DNA from: Roseofilum reptotaenium CS-1145
GTDB taxonomy: Bacteria; Cyanobacteriota; Cyanobacteriia; Cyanobacteriales; Desertifilaceae
Direction of reading: 5' to 3'
Length of the DNA: 64,000 nt
Assembly (NCBI RefSeq): GCF_028330985.1
Contig: NZ_JAQMUE010000035.1
Location: 1-64,000, forward strand
In this document: positions 18,821 through 27,499 of the stretch, piece after piece
Position numbering within the stretch: position 1 is the stretch's first letter
Layout: each line of letters begins with the position of its first letter
Position numbers and translations under genes: made by a program
Notes under the pieces: generated by a model
What the model was told of the DNA's origin: nothing
What the model saw: only the letters and a program-made list of their open reading frames with translations
Databases searched by the model: none

Positions 18821-18852
18821 TAGTAGGGGCGAAAAATTTTTCGCCCCTACTA
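18821..18852. repeat. 32-bp perfect palindrome (GTAGGGGCG type)
   Basis: TAGTAGGGGCGAAAAA is followed without a loop by its exact reverse complement. GTAGGGGCG...CGCCCCTAC palindromes are common extragenic repeats in cyanobacteria. It lies between petE and the VOC gene and could act as a weak bidirectional terminator. Confidence 0.85.
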
Positions 18853-18914
18853 CTATGTCTTACTGTTAATCGAATCAACTACATGCACCAAAGCCTGTTC
18901 CCTAGCACAAAGCA

Positions 18915-19331
18915 CTATAATCGACGTAAAAATTCCAGAGGCAACCCATCTGTATCCGCAATAAATGTTACTTCATAAACGCGATCGCCAATCATTTGTT
19001 GCATCGGCGCTAATAAAACCTTGAGGGGAGATAGATGGGGAGAAGCCGTTACTTTTGCTTGTAAATCCTGCAACCAACTCGGTAAATCCGAAGCCGAATC
19101 CGTTAAATCAAACGACAGATGATAATATCCCGTATAGTGTTCATCCCCAAAGGCATCGGCGGCTGGACGGGGTTGAGGAATCTGGATTAACTCGATCCGT
19201 CCCCCTAACCCTTCCAGCCAACAGGCTAACGTCATACCTGTAGTAAAGCGCTCCGTCACCTCAAATCCCAGGATCTCATAAAAGGCGATCGCCTCATGAA
19301 TATTACCCGTGCGAATCGAAACATGGTGCAT
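18915..19331 (-). CDS. VOC (glyoxalase/bleomycin resistance/dioxygenase) family protein
   Basis: 138 residues with the paired beta-alpha-beta-beta-beta halves of the vicinal oxygen chelate fold. It starts MHHVSIRTGNIHEAIAFYEILGFEV, with a potential metal His at 2/3 and Glu in the GRIELIQIP strand, and ends DTDGLPLEFLRRL. Such proteins range from glyoxalase I to isomerases; substrate cannot be given. It lies 11 bp downstream of the TIGR02652 gene and is probably in the same transcript. Confidence 0.8.
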   Translation of the reverse strand: MHHVSIRTGNIHEAIAFYEILGFEVTERFTTGMTLACWLEGLGGRIELIQIPQPRPAADAFGDEHYTGYYHLSFDLTDSASDLPSWLQDLQAKVTASPHLSPLKVLLAPMQQMIGDRVYEVTFIADTDGLPLEFLRRL

Positions 19332-19342
19332 GAGACTTCTAC

Positions 19343-19852
19343 TTACTCAAACAAACGGAAATAAGGATAACGTACTGGTGCGCCCGGTTCCTTCTCCAAA
19401 TCAAAATTAATCACTTCCCAGCACGGTTCCTCCGACGGGTCGGGACTAAATTCAACCGGCAATCCATATAATTTAGGGGGTTGGGTATCTTTACTATTGC
19501 GCCAAGTCGAATTGCGCTCTAAATAAGAATAAATTAAATCCTGATAGCGGCGAGCAATAATAATCCTAGTCGCCCGATATCCCTGAGTGTAAAGCCGGTC
19601 TAAACCCTCATGGATCTCAAAGCGAATGCCATCTGGATGGGTATGTTGTCGATACCATTGGTCTTTCCAGAGTCGCCAATGACGGCCAGACTGGATATGG
19701 AGTAGCTCTTTAGTTTTCGGATCGGATTCAAACGCGCCATGACGAGGACAAAGATAGGTATCCGTCAACGTCAACGCTGGAATGGTTTGACGACAGTGAG
19801 GACACTGTATCTCTGGCCCGAAAACGGGATATTGAAACACAGGGTTGATCAT
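19343..19852 (-). CDS. TIGR02652 family protein (cyanobacteria-specific)
   Basis: 169 residues. N-terminal zinc-ribbon-like cysteines (CPHCRQ at about 18-23 and LCPRHGAFE at about 34-42) precede a conserved soluble domain rich in aromatic residues (WRLWKDQWYRQHTHPDG). I recognise this as the TIGR02652 family of unknown function found in cyanobacteria. It is first in a two-gene minus-strand unit with the VOC protein. Confidence 0.8.
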   Translation of the reverse strand: MINPVFQYPVFGPEIQCPHCRQTIPALTLTDTYLCPRHGAFESDPKTKELLHIQSGRHWRLWKDQWYRQHTHPDGIRFEIHEGLDRLYTQGYRATRIIIARRYQDLIYSYLERNSTWRNSKDTQPPKLYGLPVEFSPDPSEEPCWEVINFDLEKEPGAPVRYPYFRLFE

Positions 19853-19913
19853 GGAGCGTTTTTTTTGACAGAAGAAATCGCACTTGTGTCAAGGATTGTA
19901 ACACATGGCAGGT

Positions 19914-19960
19914 TATAGCGCTTTGTGCTGGGAACAGGGAACAGGCAATAGGGAATGGGT
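19914..19960. repeat. dispersed ATAGCGCTTTGYGCTGGG plus GGGAATA-type repeat
   Basis: An imperfect palindrome ATAGCGCTTTGTGCT followed by heptamer-like units GGGAACAGGGAACAGGCAATAGGGAATGGG. The same composite occurs at 61038-61076, and partial forms at 47142-47176, 38007-38053 and in inverted form near 18186-18200. Confidence 0.75.
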
Positions 19961-20025
19961 CAACTCAGCATATCTATATATAATCAATACTTGTTCTGTC
20001 GTTGTCAGTTGAGTAAACATCCCAT

Positions 20026-20571
20026 ATGAGTCCTTCTGAAACCCCGTTTCCCACCTACTGGGAACTCCCCGATACTTCCCCAGCAGCCTTTATTGCCTCG
20101 AATGCTACCCTAGTCGGTAACGTTCAATTAGGCTTAGGCTCTAGTGTTTGGTATGGCGCAGTGCTTCGGGGCGATGTGGAACGGATTGATATTGGAGACT
20201 ATACTAATATCCAAGATGGAGCTATTTTACACGGAGATCCAGGTAAACCTACGATTCTAGAAGACTATGTTACTGTGGGCCATCGAGCTGTCATTCATAG
20301 TGCTACCATCGGCCGAGGATCTTTAATTGGTATTGGGGCCATTATTCTGGATGGCGTAACCGTGGGTGAAGGCTCTATTGTCGGTGCAGGAGCAGTGGTA
20401 ACTAAAGATGTCGCGCCCTTTTCTCTGGTGGTGGGAATGCCTGCGAAGCGATCGCGAGAACTCTCGAAAGAGCAAGCTGATGATTTAATTAAACATGCCC
20501 AGAAATATTATCAGTTAGCCCTAGTTCACGCCAACAAAGGAACAGATATCGGATTTACTGCCCCTGAATAG
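20026..20571 (+). CDS. gamma-class carbonic anhydrase family protein
   Basis: 181 residues forming a left-handed beta-helix from hexapeptide repeats (for example ATLVGNVQLG, IQDGAILHGD, SLIGIGAIILDGVTVGEGSIVGAGAVV). The three zinc-ligand histidines of the family can be placed in ILHGD, VGHRAVIH. Sequence is of the YrdA/PaaY-like single-domain kind, not the CcmM carboxysome protein, since no RbcS-like repeats follow. It could be a carbonic anhydrase or a thioesterase-like relative. The 3' end overlaps the convergent TauE/SafE gene by 17 bp. Confidence 0.85.
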   Translation: MSPSETPFPTYWELPDTSPAAFIASNATLVGNVQLGLGSSVWYGAVLRGDVERIDIGDYTNIQDGAILHGDPGKPTILEDYVTVGHRAVIHSATIGRGSLIGIGAIILDGVTVGEGSIVGAGAVVTKDVAPFSLVVGMPAKRSRELSKEQADDLIKHAQKYYQLALVHANKGTDIGFTAPE

Positions 20572-21340
20572 TCCACTGAAGCCATGCTTGCCAAAAGACA
20601 TAAATCGCCAATAGTGCCAACAGTAGACGAAAGCAAAATGTAATCACTTGATCGTCCAATTTGGGCAAAAATCGGGTACTGATTTGTGCCCCCACTAATC
20701 CCCCGGTTCCCAATAAAATTCCAGCTAAGGGAACCACATTATTTTGCAGTGCATGACCGATACAAGCGGATAGGGAGGTGAGGACAATCACCCCTAAACT
20801 GATGCGAACGGCATCTTTAATGGTTTCGCCGAGCCATAAAATTTGTAAGGGAACCATAATGACTCCTCCTCCTACGCCTAAAAATCCCGCCATAACTCCG
20901 GCGATCGATCCGGTAATCATTCTCGCAAAGGTGGGATTAAACTTGGGTTTCTCAATGGTGAGTTGGTTTTGGGTAATGTTCTTGCGGACTTGCACTAAGT
21001 AGAGGTTGAGCAGTAGGAGAAGGCCGAACGAAAATAGGAGGAGATGGGAGGGAATGCGATCGGCAAAAATACTCCCGAATTGAGCAGTAATAATTGCGGG
21101 TAATCCTAAGAGTAAGACTTGAGATAATTTTAAATAACCCATGCGCCAGTTTTGCACGGTTCCCGAACTGGCAGTAATTAAAATGGAGAGGCTACTGGTG
21201 GCAACAGATTCTACGGGGGAATACCCTAATGTCGTTAATAGGGGCACTAAAACCGTTCCCCCACCAATGCCTAAAAAACCGGCTAGAATTCCGGCAAAGA
21301 GTCCTCCACTGGCTAAGAAAATAATTTGAATGGATGTCAT
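20555..21340 (-). CDS. TauE/SafE family anion permease
   Basis: 261 residues, about eight transmembrane helices, with the twin glycine-rich motifs of the family: AGILAGFLGIGGGTVLVPLL at about 16-35 and AGVMAGFLGVGGGVIMVPL at about 146-164. Members export sulfite, sulfoacetate or related organic anions. The start codon overlaps the stop of the upstream formamidase gene (ATGA), implying translational coupling. Confidence 0.85.
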   Translation of the reverse strand: MTSIQIIFLASGGLFAGILAGFLGIGGGTVLVPLLTTLGYSPVESVATSSLSILITASSGTVQNWRMGYLKLSQVLLLGLPAIITAQFGSIFADRIPSHLLLFSFGLLLLLNLYLVQVRKNITQNQLTIEKPKFNPTFARMITGSIAGVMAGFLGVGGGVIMVPLQILWLGETIKDAVRISLGVIVLTSLSACIGHALQNNVVPLAGILLGTGGLVGAQISTRFLPKLDDQVITFCFRLLLALLAIYVFWQAWLQWTIQGQ

Positions 21341-22311
21341 ACTGGAAAACCTTGAGGAAGCATCTTCAGGGGAAATAGGCCATGAACCCCTTTTTGTGGT
21401 CGGTTCACGACTTGGGTAATCCGAAAAGAAGCGGCTAAACTACAGAGAACATAGGCTTCTTCTGGGGTGAGACCTGTGCAGTATACCAGCACCTGAATCA
21501 TCTGTTCCAAGGCCTGTTCTAAGGCTTCGTCTAGGGTAGAGGCAAATCCCATGGTAATCAGGTCAGTTGGGGTTTGCGCAAGGGGGACGGGAAGGGGAAA
21601 GTTTTGATGGAGAATCACTTGAAGGGTTCCATTCATGGAGGTTTCAATGGCGGTGACGTTAACTTCGCCATCCCCTTGAGCTGCGTGACCATCGCCAACC
21701 GAGAGTAAGGCCCCAGGGACTTGGACGGGCAGAAATAGCCTCGCTCCAGCTTGCAATTCTCGATTGTCTATATTACCACCAAATGTGCCTGGAGGAATGG
21801 AAGAATGGGGTTCTGAGGGGGGAGCAACGGCTAAAATACCAAAAAAGGGCTGAAGAGGAATTTTCAGGTCTGGATGACCGGGAAAGTGGGCGGTTTGTTG
21901 GTCGAGGTCTAGGGGAATAAAGCGCAGCGCTGGATCGGGGAACTGTTGGGGTAAGGCACCCCAACCGGCACGAATGGCATTAAAACCGACGGGTAGACTG
22001 GGGGTAATGCGTTCTAGACGGATTTCTAGGATGTTGCCAGGTTGAGCGTTTTGGATGTAGATGGGGCCGGTAAGCAGGTGGGGGCCGGGGCCAATTTTGC
22101 GCTCAGGAGGGAGATGGTGACAGATGTTGAGCAGTTCTGGAGGGAAGAAGGCTTGGGGAGCGCGATCTCGTTCCTTACTCAGATAAAATCCAGTATAGGT
22201 CTCGATGTGAATGCGATCGCCCCCCTCCACCGTAAGCACTGGCGGAATTTTATCCGAAAATCCCCCCAAATGTACTGTCTCGCAAGTCGCTTTTAAGAAA
22301 TGTTCTTTCAT
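21337..22311 (-). CDS. acetamidase/formamidase family protein
   Basis: 324 residues matching the FmdA/AmdA amidase family: GDRIHIETYTGFY near 30-42, GPIYIQNAQPGNILEIRLE near 104-122, and the conserved SVGDGHAAQGDGEV block at about 204-217 carrying the metal-binding Asp/His. It hydrolyses formamide or short amides to ammonia and the acid. It sits between Gfo/Idh/MocA and TauE/SafE genes in one transcription run. Substrate uncertain. Confidence 0.85.
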   Translation of the reverse strand: MKEHFLKATCETVHLGGFSDKIPPVLTVEGGDRIHIETYTGFYLSKERDRAPQAFFPPELLNICHHLPPERKIGPGPHLLTGPIYIQNAQPGNILEIRLERITPSLPVGFNAIRAGWGALPQQFPDPALRFIPLDLDQQTAHFPGHPDLKIPLQPFFGILAVAPPSEPHSSIPPGTFGGNIDNRELQAGARLFLPVQVPGALLSVGDGHAAQGDGEVNVTAIETSMNGTLQVILHQNFPLPVPLAQTPTDLITMGFASTLDEALEQALEQMIQVLVYCTGLTPEEAYVLCSLAASFRITQVVNRPQKGVHGLFPLKMLPQGFPV

Positions 22312-22355
22312 GAGTTTAGGGAATAGGCTATTTCCTCAATTTTTCATCCCTACTT

Positions 22356-23336
22356 TTATGAGACATTTACCGTAACTTTTTGTCCAGTTGCGGCAGATCT
22401 CTCGGCAGCGCAAGCCACTTTTAGTGCGTATAAACTAGACTGGGGATTGACATAGAGTTCTGTCCCTTCCGTTAAATAATCTAAGACTTGGCGAGTATCT
22501 TGAGCAAAGAGTCCTCTGCGAGTGCCTACGGGAATTTCTGTCGTTTTATCGAGTTGAATTAAGGCACCTCGATCGCCTTCAAATATCAGAGTGCCTTGGT
22601 GCCCATGGGCTTCAAGTTTCCGTTCGGGATGCCAAAAGACATCCCCTTTACCATAAATAATATCGGCAATTGTACCACAGGTAAAGTGGAGTTGAGCCGT
22701 ACAAAAACAGCCGTGGTAATAGTCTGAATGTTCCGGCCAATAGCGGTTTTGGGCGTAAACTGTTTCCACTGTTCCTAATGCATCGGTGAAACGGTGGATA
22801 CAAGAAAGAGATGCGACTAAAGGAAATCCAAAGCCCTCTTTTTGATAATTCCAGCGCTGGGGTGCAGGATGTTTAGGGGCGATTTTGCTATAGCGCAGAT
22901 AACTAATTTCTCCGAGTTGGGGTAGGGTTTGTTTAAAGGCTTGATGGAGTCCACCTAAAATTTCGATATGCTCAATATGCAGAAGTTTGTGTTGGGTTTT
23001 CGAGAGTATCCAGAGGCTTTGGGCTTCCTCAAAGTTAAGCGCTAGGGGATATTCAACGACGACGTGCTTTTGAGCGGTTAAGGCGGCTTTGGCGATCGCC
23101 CCATGGTCTCGATTAATTGTACTAATAATGACTAGATCCAATTCATCAAGATCGACTAATTCTTGCCAAGACTCTAGCATCCTTGCGCCATATTTTTGGG
23201 CAAACTCAGCCGTTTTCTGGGGATTATACCCCACGACCGCCATCAGGCGACTACGGGAGTCAGCGTGTAAGGTTTCTGCCCTCAGACGAGCCGCAAACCC
23301 CGTACCAATTAGACCAACCTTGAGATCAGTTTCCAA
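22356..23336 (-). CDS. Gfo/Idh/MocA family oxidoreductase
   Basis: 326 residues. An N-terminal NAD(P)-binding Rossmann fold starts KVGLIGTGFAARLRAE (about 6-21) and the EYP motif that follows the fold is seen as VVVEYPLALNFEEA at about 91-104. The usual catalytic Lys of EKP is replaced by Tyr (EYP), so activity may differ from typical sugar dehydrogenases. The substrate-binding half has an open beta sheet. It may be a biliverdin-reductase-like or sugar-modifying enzyme; I cannot choose. It starts 12 bp after the phosphate-binding-like gene. Confidence 0.75.
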   Translation of the reverse strand: METDLKVGLIGTGFAARLRAETLHADSRSRLMAVVGYNPQKTAEFAQKYGARMLESWQELVDLDELDLVIISTINRDHGAIAKAALTAQKHVVVEYPLALNFEEAQSLWILSKTQHKLLHIEHIEILGGLHQAFKQTLPQLGEISYLRYSKIAPKHPAPQRWNYQKEGFGFPLVASLSCIHRFTDALGTVETVYAQNRYWPEHSDYYHGCFCTAQLHFTCGTIADIIYGKGDVFWHPERKLEAHGHQGTLIFEGDRGALIQLDKTTEIPVGTRRGLFAQDTRQVLDYLTEGTELYVNPQSSLYALKVACAAERSAATGQKVTVNVS

Positions 23337-23348
23337 TGGTTTCCCCCA

Positions 23349-24245
23349 TCAATTCATACTTTCCACATAGCCCAAAAATGCCTTCACCGCCTCATTCGGT
23401 GGACTTTTATAGACATAGAATAAGTCGCGCGTATAGGGATAACTGGAAAATCCAGGTAACACCCCATCAATAGCCAACGCTCTCACCGTACTCTGACTAA
23501 CAATTTGATCGGCTGTAGCGTAACCAATGCCATCTTCAGCTAATGCCCGTAGCATGGGAGTGGTAGCATCTCGGTCTAAAGTCGTAATATTCGGGGTTGT
23601 ACCGAAATTCTCCCCTTGTAGTGCTAACAATTGAAACGTCTGACGGGTTCCACTGATTGTAGGTCGGTTAATCACTCGAATTTGGCGATTTGCCCCCCCA
23701 ACTTCTGACCAATTGGTAATTTTTCCTTGGAAGATGTCCTTCACCTGTTGAGCCGTCAAGCCAGCAGAGAAAGGATTACTATTGCTAACGGCGATCGCAA
23801 TTTGATCCCTCGCCACTGGAAACGCCATTAACCCCTCCTCCATCTCTTGGGACGACACAGGACGAGACACCGCCGCCACATCCAACTGTTCCATCAATAC
23901 CCCTTGAATCCCCTTATCTGAACCATTCGCCTGAGTGACGACCGTGGTATTGGAAAATTGCCCTTCAAAGCCCTTTTTCAGGGTTTGATTCAGCGTCACC
24001 ATACTGGTACTCCCATCAATACGAATCACCGTACCTCCTGGAACAGATATCGGTTTGACAAACTGAGGGGCTTGGCTATTATCGACAGTGGGTTGAGCAG
24101 GAGTTGATACTCGATCCTCTATTTCCAAATTTTCCCCAGGAGATGAAGGGGGTTGGCGCAAGAAAAACCAATAGCCTCCTCCAGTTCCCAAGATCACAAA
24201 CAGGATAATGAACAAAAATGGAGATGGGTCGCGATTTTGAGCCAT
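23349..24245 (-). CDS. PstS-like phosphate-type substrate-binding protein, membrane anchored
   Basis: 298 residues from the ATG at 24245 (MAQNRDPSPFLF); the open frame continues upstream into fabD but family fit favours this start. A single N-terminal membrane segment (about 8-28) has no lipobox Cys. The body is a type 2 periplasmic binding domain with GTVIRIDGSTSMVTLNQTLKKGF at about 71-93 and SGTRQTFQLLALQG near 196-209, typical of the PstS/SphX group. No Pst permease genes are near; an orphan binding protein or sensor is possible. Starts 8 bp after the fabD stop. Confidence 0.75.
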   Translation of the reverse strand: MAQNRDPSPFLFIILFVILGTGGGYWFFLRQPPSSPGENLEIEDRVSTPAQPTVDNSQAPQFVKPISVPGGTVIRIDGSTSMVTLNQTLKKGFEGQFSNTTVVTQANGSDKGIQGVLMEQLDVAAVSRPVSSQEMEEGLMAFPVARDQIAIAVSNSNPFSAGLTAQQVKDIFQGKITNWSEVGGANRQIRVINRPTISGTRQTFQLLALQGENFGTTPNITTLDRDATTPMLRALAEDGIGYATADQIVSQSTVRALAIDGVLPGFSSYPYTRDLFYVYKSPPNEAVKAFLGYVESMN

Positions 24246-24253
24246 AATCTCGG

Positions 24254-25135
24254 TTAGCCAGGAACTTGAGCTAATGTGCCAATATTCTCTAACGCTAACC
24301 CCGGACACGTCCGTTTGACTAGGCCGGTCAACACATTACCCGGGCCAAGCTCAATCACTTTTTCAATCCCTTCTTCCACGAGCTTTAAGCAAGTTTCTCG
24401 CCACCGCACTGAACCGGTCATTTGCTCAAGTAAACGAGTTTTGAGAGTATTGGCATCAGTAGTGGGGGAAGGATCGACATTGGACAGAACGGGAACTTTC
24501 GCTGTCGCAAAGGATATGGTTTCCAGAAATGCTCTAAATTTTGGCGCAGCCGCATCCATAAAGGGGGAATGGAATGCACCAGAAACGGGTAAGGGAATGG
24601 CTTTTCTGAGCTTAATTTGAGCAATAACCCGATCGACGGCTTCCGGTTTCCCAGAAATCACCACTTGTTTAGCACTATTGTCATTGGCTAAGACCACATC
24701 TGGCGTTTTTTCTAGCACCTCCTGGAGTTGATTGAAGTCGAATCCAATCAAGGCAGCCATTTTACCCCCTGAAGCATTCTCCATCAGTTCCGCCCGGTGC
24801 TTAACCAATTGCAGTCCTGTAACGAAATCAAAGACTCCAGCCGCATACAGGGCAACATATTCACCCAAACTATGGCCAGCGACCAGATGGGGGGAGTGTC
24901 CTTTTTCTTGTAGCAGGTCAATCAGAATAGTCTCAATGACATACAGACAAGGTTGAGTATAAAGAGTGCGAGATAAGGTTTCTGCTTGACTTTGACAGAG
25001 GTCTAAAACTGACCATCCTAAAATTTGTTCGGCTTGAACAAAACGATCTTGTGCAATTTTGGTATCTTTAAGGTCGATACCCATACCTGTTTTTTGCGAT
25101 CCTTGTCCGGGAAATAACCAAGCTGTTTTTGTCAT
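24254..25135 (-). CDS. fabD: malonyl-CoA:ACP transacylase
   Basis: 293 residues. Transfers malonyl from CoA to acyl carrier protein for fatty acid synthesis. The nucleophile Ser lies in VAGHSLGEYVALYAAG at about 90-105, the catalytic His in VSGAFHSPFMDAA at about 199-211, and the N-terminal FPGQGSQ is present at 8-14. It is third in the conserved plsX-fabH-fabD order; a spacer of about 90 bp with repeats separates it from fabH. Confidence 0.96.
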   Translation of the reverse strand: MTKTAWLFPGQGSQKTGMGIDLKDTKIAQDRFVQAEQILGWSVLDLCQSQAETLSRTLYTQPCLYVIETILIDLLQEKGHSPHLVAGHSLGEYVALYAAGVFDFVTGLQLVKHRAELMENASGGKMAALIGFDFNQLQEVLEKTPDVVLANDNSAKQVVISGKPEAVDRVIAQIKLRKAIPLPVSGAFHSPFMDAAAPKFRAFLETISFATAKVPVLSNVDPSPTTDANTLKTRLLEQMTGSVRWRETCLKLVEEGIEKVIELGPGNVLTGLVKRTCPGLALENIGTLAQVPG

Positions 25136-25141
25136 AGATTA

Positions 25142-25228
25142 GTAGTTAGTAATGGATAAAGAGTAATAGGGAATAGGTCATGGGTAATGGGTCATCTCCG
25201 CTTTCTCCTATTGCCTATTCCCTATTGA
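25142..25228. repeat. heptamer-type repeats between fabH and fabD
   Basis: The gap is mostly GGGAATAGG/ATGGGTAATGGG units on one side and CCTATTGCCTATTCCCTATT on the other, so the two halves are partly complementary and could form a hairpin in the fabH-fabD transcript. Confidence 0.65.
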
Positions 25229-26221
25229 TTAATGTCCCCAGCGAAAGATTGCCGATCCCCAGGTTAGTCCTGCACCAAATCCAGAAGCGGCAATCAAATC
25301 GCCAGGTTTAATTTGCCCAGCGCGAACGGCTTCATCAAGTACCAGGGGAATGGAGGCAGCGGAGGTATTGCCGTAGTTAGCTAAATTACTCAGGACTTTG
25401 CGATCGGGAATATTGAGCCGTTTAGCCACAGCATCAAGAATGCGTTGATTGGCTTGATGGAGGATCAGCCAATCAACTTCATCGCTGCCGATTTGGGCAT
25501 GAAAGAGGGCTTTTTCAATGACTTCAGGAACTCGTTGTACAGCAAAGCGATAGACTTCTTTGCCATTCATGCTGATAAATTGATAGGTTCCTTGACCGAC
25601 GGTGAGATTAGGAAGGATTTCCTCATATTTGGGTTGGTAGGCTAGTTGCAGACAGTTATTTTGGCTGCCATCACTTTTGAGTTCAAATCCGAGAAGCCGA
25701 TCTTCTGGATTGGCTTCCATGACAACAGCTCCTGCACCATCACCAAATAAAACGCAAGTGGTGCGATCGCTCCAATTGACCCATCGAGAGAGCAGATCTG
25801 CCCCAATGACCAACACTTTCTGGTAAGCTCCCGTCCGGATATATTGCCCCGCCGTCACCAATGCAAAGAGGAACCCAGAGCAAGCAGCGGTTAAGTCAAA
25901 AGCGACTGCTTGATGGGCCCCTAATGCGGCTTGGATTTGACTGGCATTGCCAAATAAATCATCGGGGGTTGAAGTAGCCAGGATAATCAAATCGAGATCG
26001 GCAGGGGAAAGTCCTGCTTGCTCTAAGGCTTGAAGTCCTGCTTGGGTGGCGATCGCCGTTAACGACTCCCCCTCTCCAGCCACACGACGATTTTTAATTC
26101 CCGTCCGAGTAGTAATCCACTCATCTGAAGTTTCGACTCTCTGGGATAGGCCCTGATTCGTCAGTTTCGCTCCAGGGGTAGCTGAACCACTACCGGTTAT
26201 TGCAATGCCCATAGGTTTCAT
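25229..26221 (-). CDS. fabH: 3-oxoacyl-ACP synthase III
   Basis: 330 residues. Condenses acetyl-CoA with malonyl-ACP to begin fatty acid chains. The Cys-His-Asn triad is visible: Cys at about 115 in AFDLTAACSGFLFA, His in LILHQANQRI near 255, and Asn in LSNLANYGNTSAASIP near 285. Starts at Met1 or Met4 of MKPMGIAITG. Second gene of the plsX-fabH-fabD group. Confidence 0.96.
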   Translation of the reverse strand: MKPMGIAITGSGSATPGAKLTNQGLSQRVETSDEWITTRTGIKNRRVAGEGESLTAIATQAGLQALEQAGLSPADLDLIILATSTPDDLFGNASQIQAALGAHQAVAFDLTAACSGFLFALVTAGQYIRTGAYQKVLVIGADLLSRWVNWSDRTTCVLFGDGAGAVVMEANPEDRLLGFELKSDGSQNNCLQLAYQPKYEEILPNLTVGQGTYQFISMNGKEVYRFAVQRVPEVIEKALFHAQIGSDEVDWLILHQANQRILDAVAKRLNIPDRKVLSNLANYGNTSAASIPLVLDEAVRAGQIKPGDLIAASGFGAGLTWGSAIFRWGH

Positions 26222-26353
26222 ATCTGTTGTTTATTTTTTCAAGGAAACAATCCTGGCTTGTATAGCAACCACCCAGGCAGTTAGCACAGACTTACTGTTA
26301 CCTAACGTAGGTTTATTGCCTATTGCTCGAGGGCGAGGCGCTATATATCCAAG

Positions 26354-27409
26354 TTATCCCTCACTCTCCTGGTTTGCTGAAACTGTGCCTAAGTTGGCTA
26401 CCGTTTTTTGGTATTGTCCTCGGAGTCGGTCTAAGACGCGATTATCCACCGCTTCTTTACCTAAACGCACTGCATTAAAAATGGTTGGGGCTTGGGCAGA
26501 GCCATGGCTAATGATACAAACTCCTGCGACTCCCAACAGTAATGCTCCTCCATGTTCAGCATGATCTAAGCGTTGCTTGATCCGTCTGAGATTGGGTTTG
26601 AGGATCGCTGTACCGATTTGGCCGTGAAGACCTTGGGGCAACTCTTCTCGCACAATCTGTAACATGACGCTCCCGACTGCTTCCGCAAATTTGAGCAACA
26701 CATTACCAGCAAAGCCATCACAAACAATCACATCATACTGACCCGATAGGACATCGCGACCTTCTGCATTGCCAATGAACGGAATCAGAGGATTTTCATC
26801 TAATAACTGGTGAGTACGAATGGCTAAGTCATTTCCTTTGCAGGATTCTTCTCCAATGTTTAATAGTCCCACTTTGGGCTGGTCGATTCCCAAAACGTAC
26901 TGACTATAAACTGTACCCATGAGGGCAAATTGTTCTAAAAATTGGGGGCGACAATCGACATTCGCCCCAACATCTAAAATCAGAACGGATTTATCAGCCA
27001 TCAGGGTGGGAAACATTGCCCCGATCGCCGGACGGTCAATCCCTGGTAAGCGACCTAACCGCAGCAGGGCTGCTGCCATGGCTGCCCCAGAATGACCGGC
27101 CGATACCACTGCATCCGCTCTATTTTCTTTTACTAAATTCATCGCCACACTGATGGAGGCATTTTTCTTGCGTCTGAGAGCAACCAGAGGTTCCTCATTC
27201 ATGGAAATCACGCCTTCGGAAGGGACAATTTCCAGTTGGTGTGATTGGGTGTGCTTGCCGATTGATTCTTCAATCCGATCGGGATCGCCCACCAACAGGA
27301 TATGGACATCGAGTTCCTCTTTTGCCCTTAGCGCTCCTGTGACAATTTCATCGGGGGCGTAATCCCCACCCATTGCGTCTATTGCGATTCTTGCCGGAGT
27401 TGATCCCAT
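26354..27409 (-). CDS. plsX: phosphate acyltransferase PlsX
   Basis: 351 residues. Makes acyl-phosphate from acyl-ACP for phosphatidate synthesis. Hallmarks are the start IAIDAMGGDYAPDEIVTGA, the SAGHSGAAMAAALLRLGRLPG block at about 104-124, and VCDGFAGNVLLKFAEAV at about 228-244. It heads the plsX-fabH-fabD unit, which links phospholipid and fatty acid synthesis. The 132-bp gap to fabH contains no gene. Confidence 0.96.
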   Translation of the reverse strand: MGSTPARIAIDAMGGDYAPDEIVTGALRAKEELDVHILLVGDPDRIEESIGKHTQSHQLEIVPSEGVISMNEEPLVALRRKKNASISVAMNLVKENRADAVVSAGHSGAAMAAALLRLGRLPGIDRPAIGAMFPTLMADKSVLILDVGANVDCRPQFLEQFALMGTVYSQYVLGIDQPKVGLLNIGEESCKGNDLAIRTHQLLDENPLIPFIGNAEGRDVLSGQYDVIVCDGFAGNVLLKFAEAVGSVMLQIVREELPQGLHGQIGTAILKPNLRRIKQRLDHAEHGGALLLGVAGVCIISHGSAQAPTIFNAVRLGKEAVDNRVLDRLRGQYQKTVANLGTVSANQESEG

Positions 27410-27499
27410 TGCTCGCCAGTGATAAAAGCCTTACAAATTCTACCAAATCGTTTCACCCCAGAGATCGCCTTCTGAAAGCAATCGCTTAATTTTCTGGGG

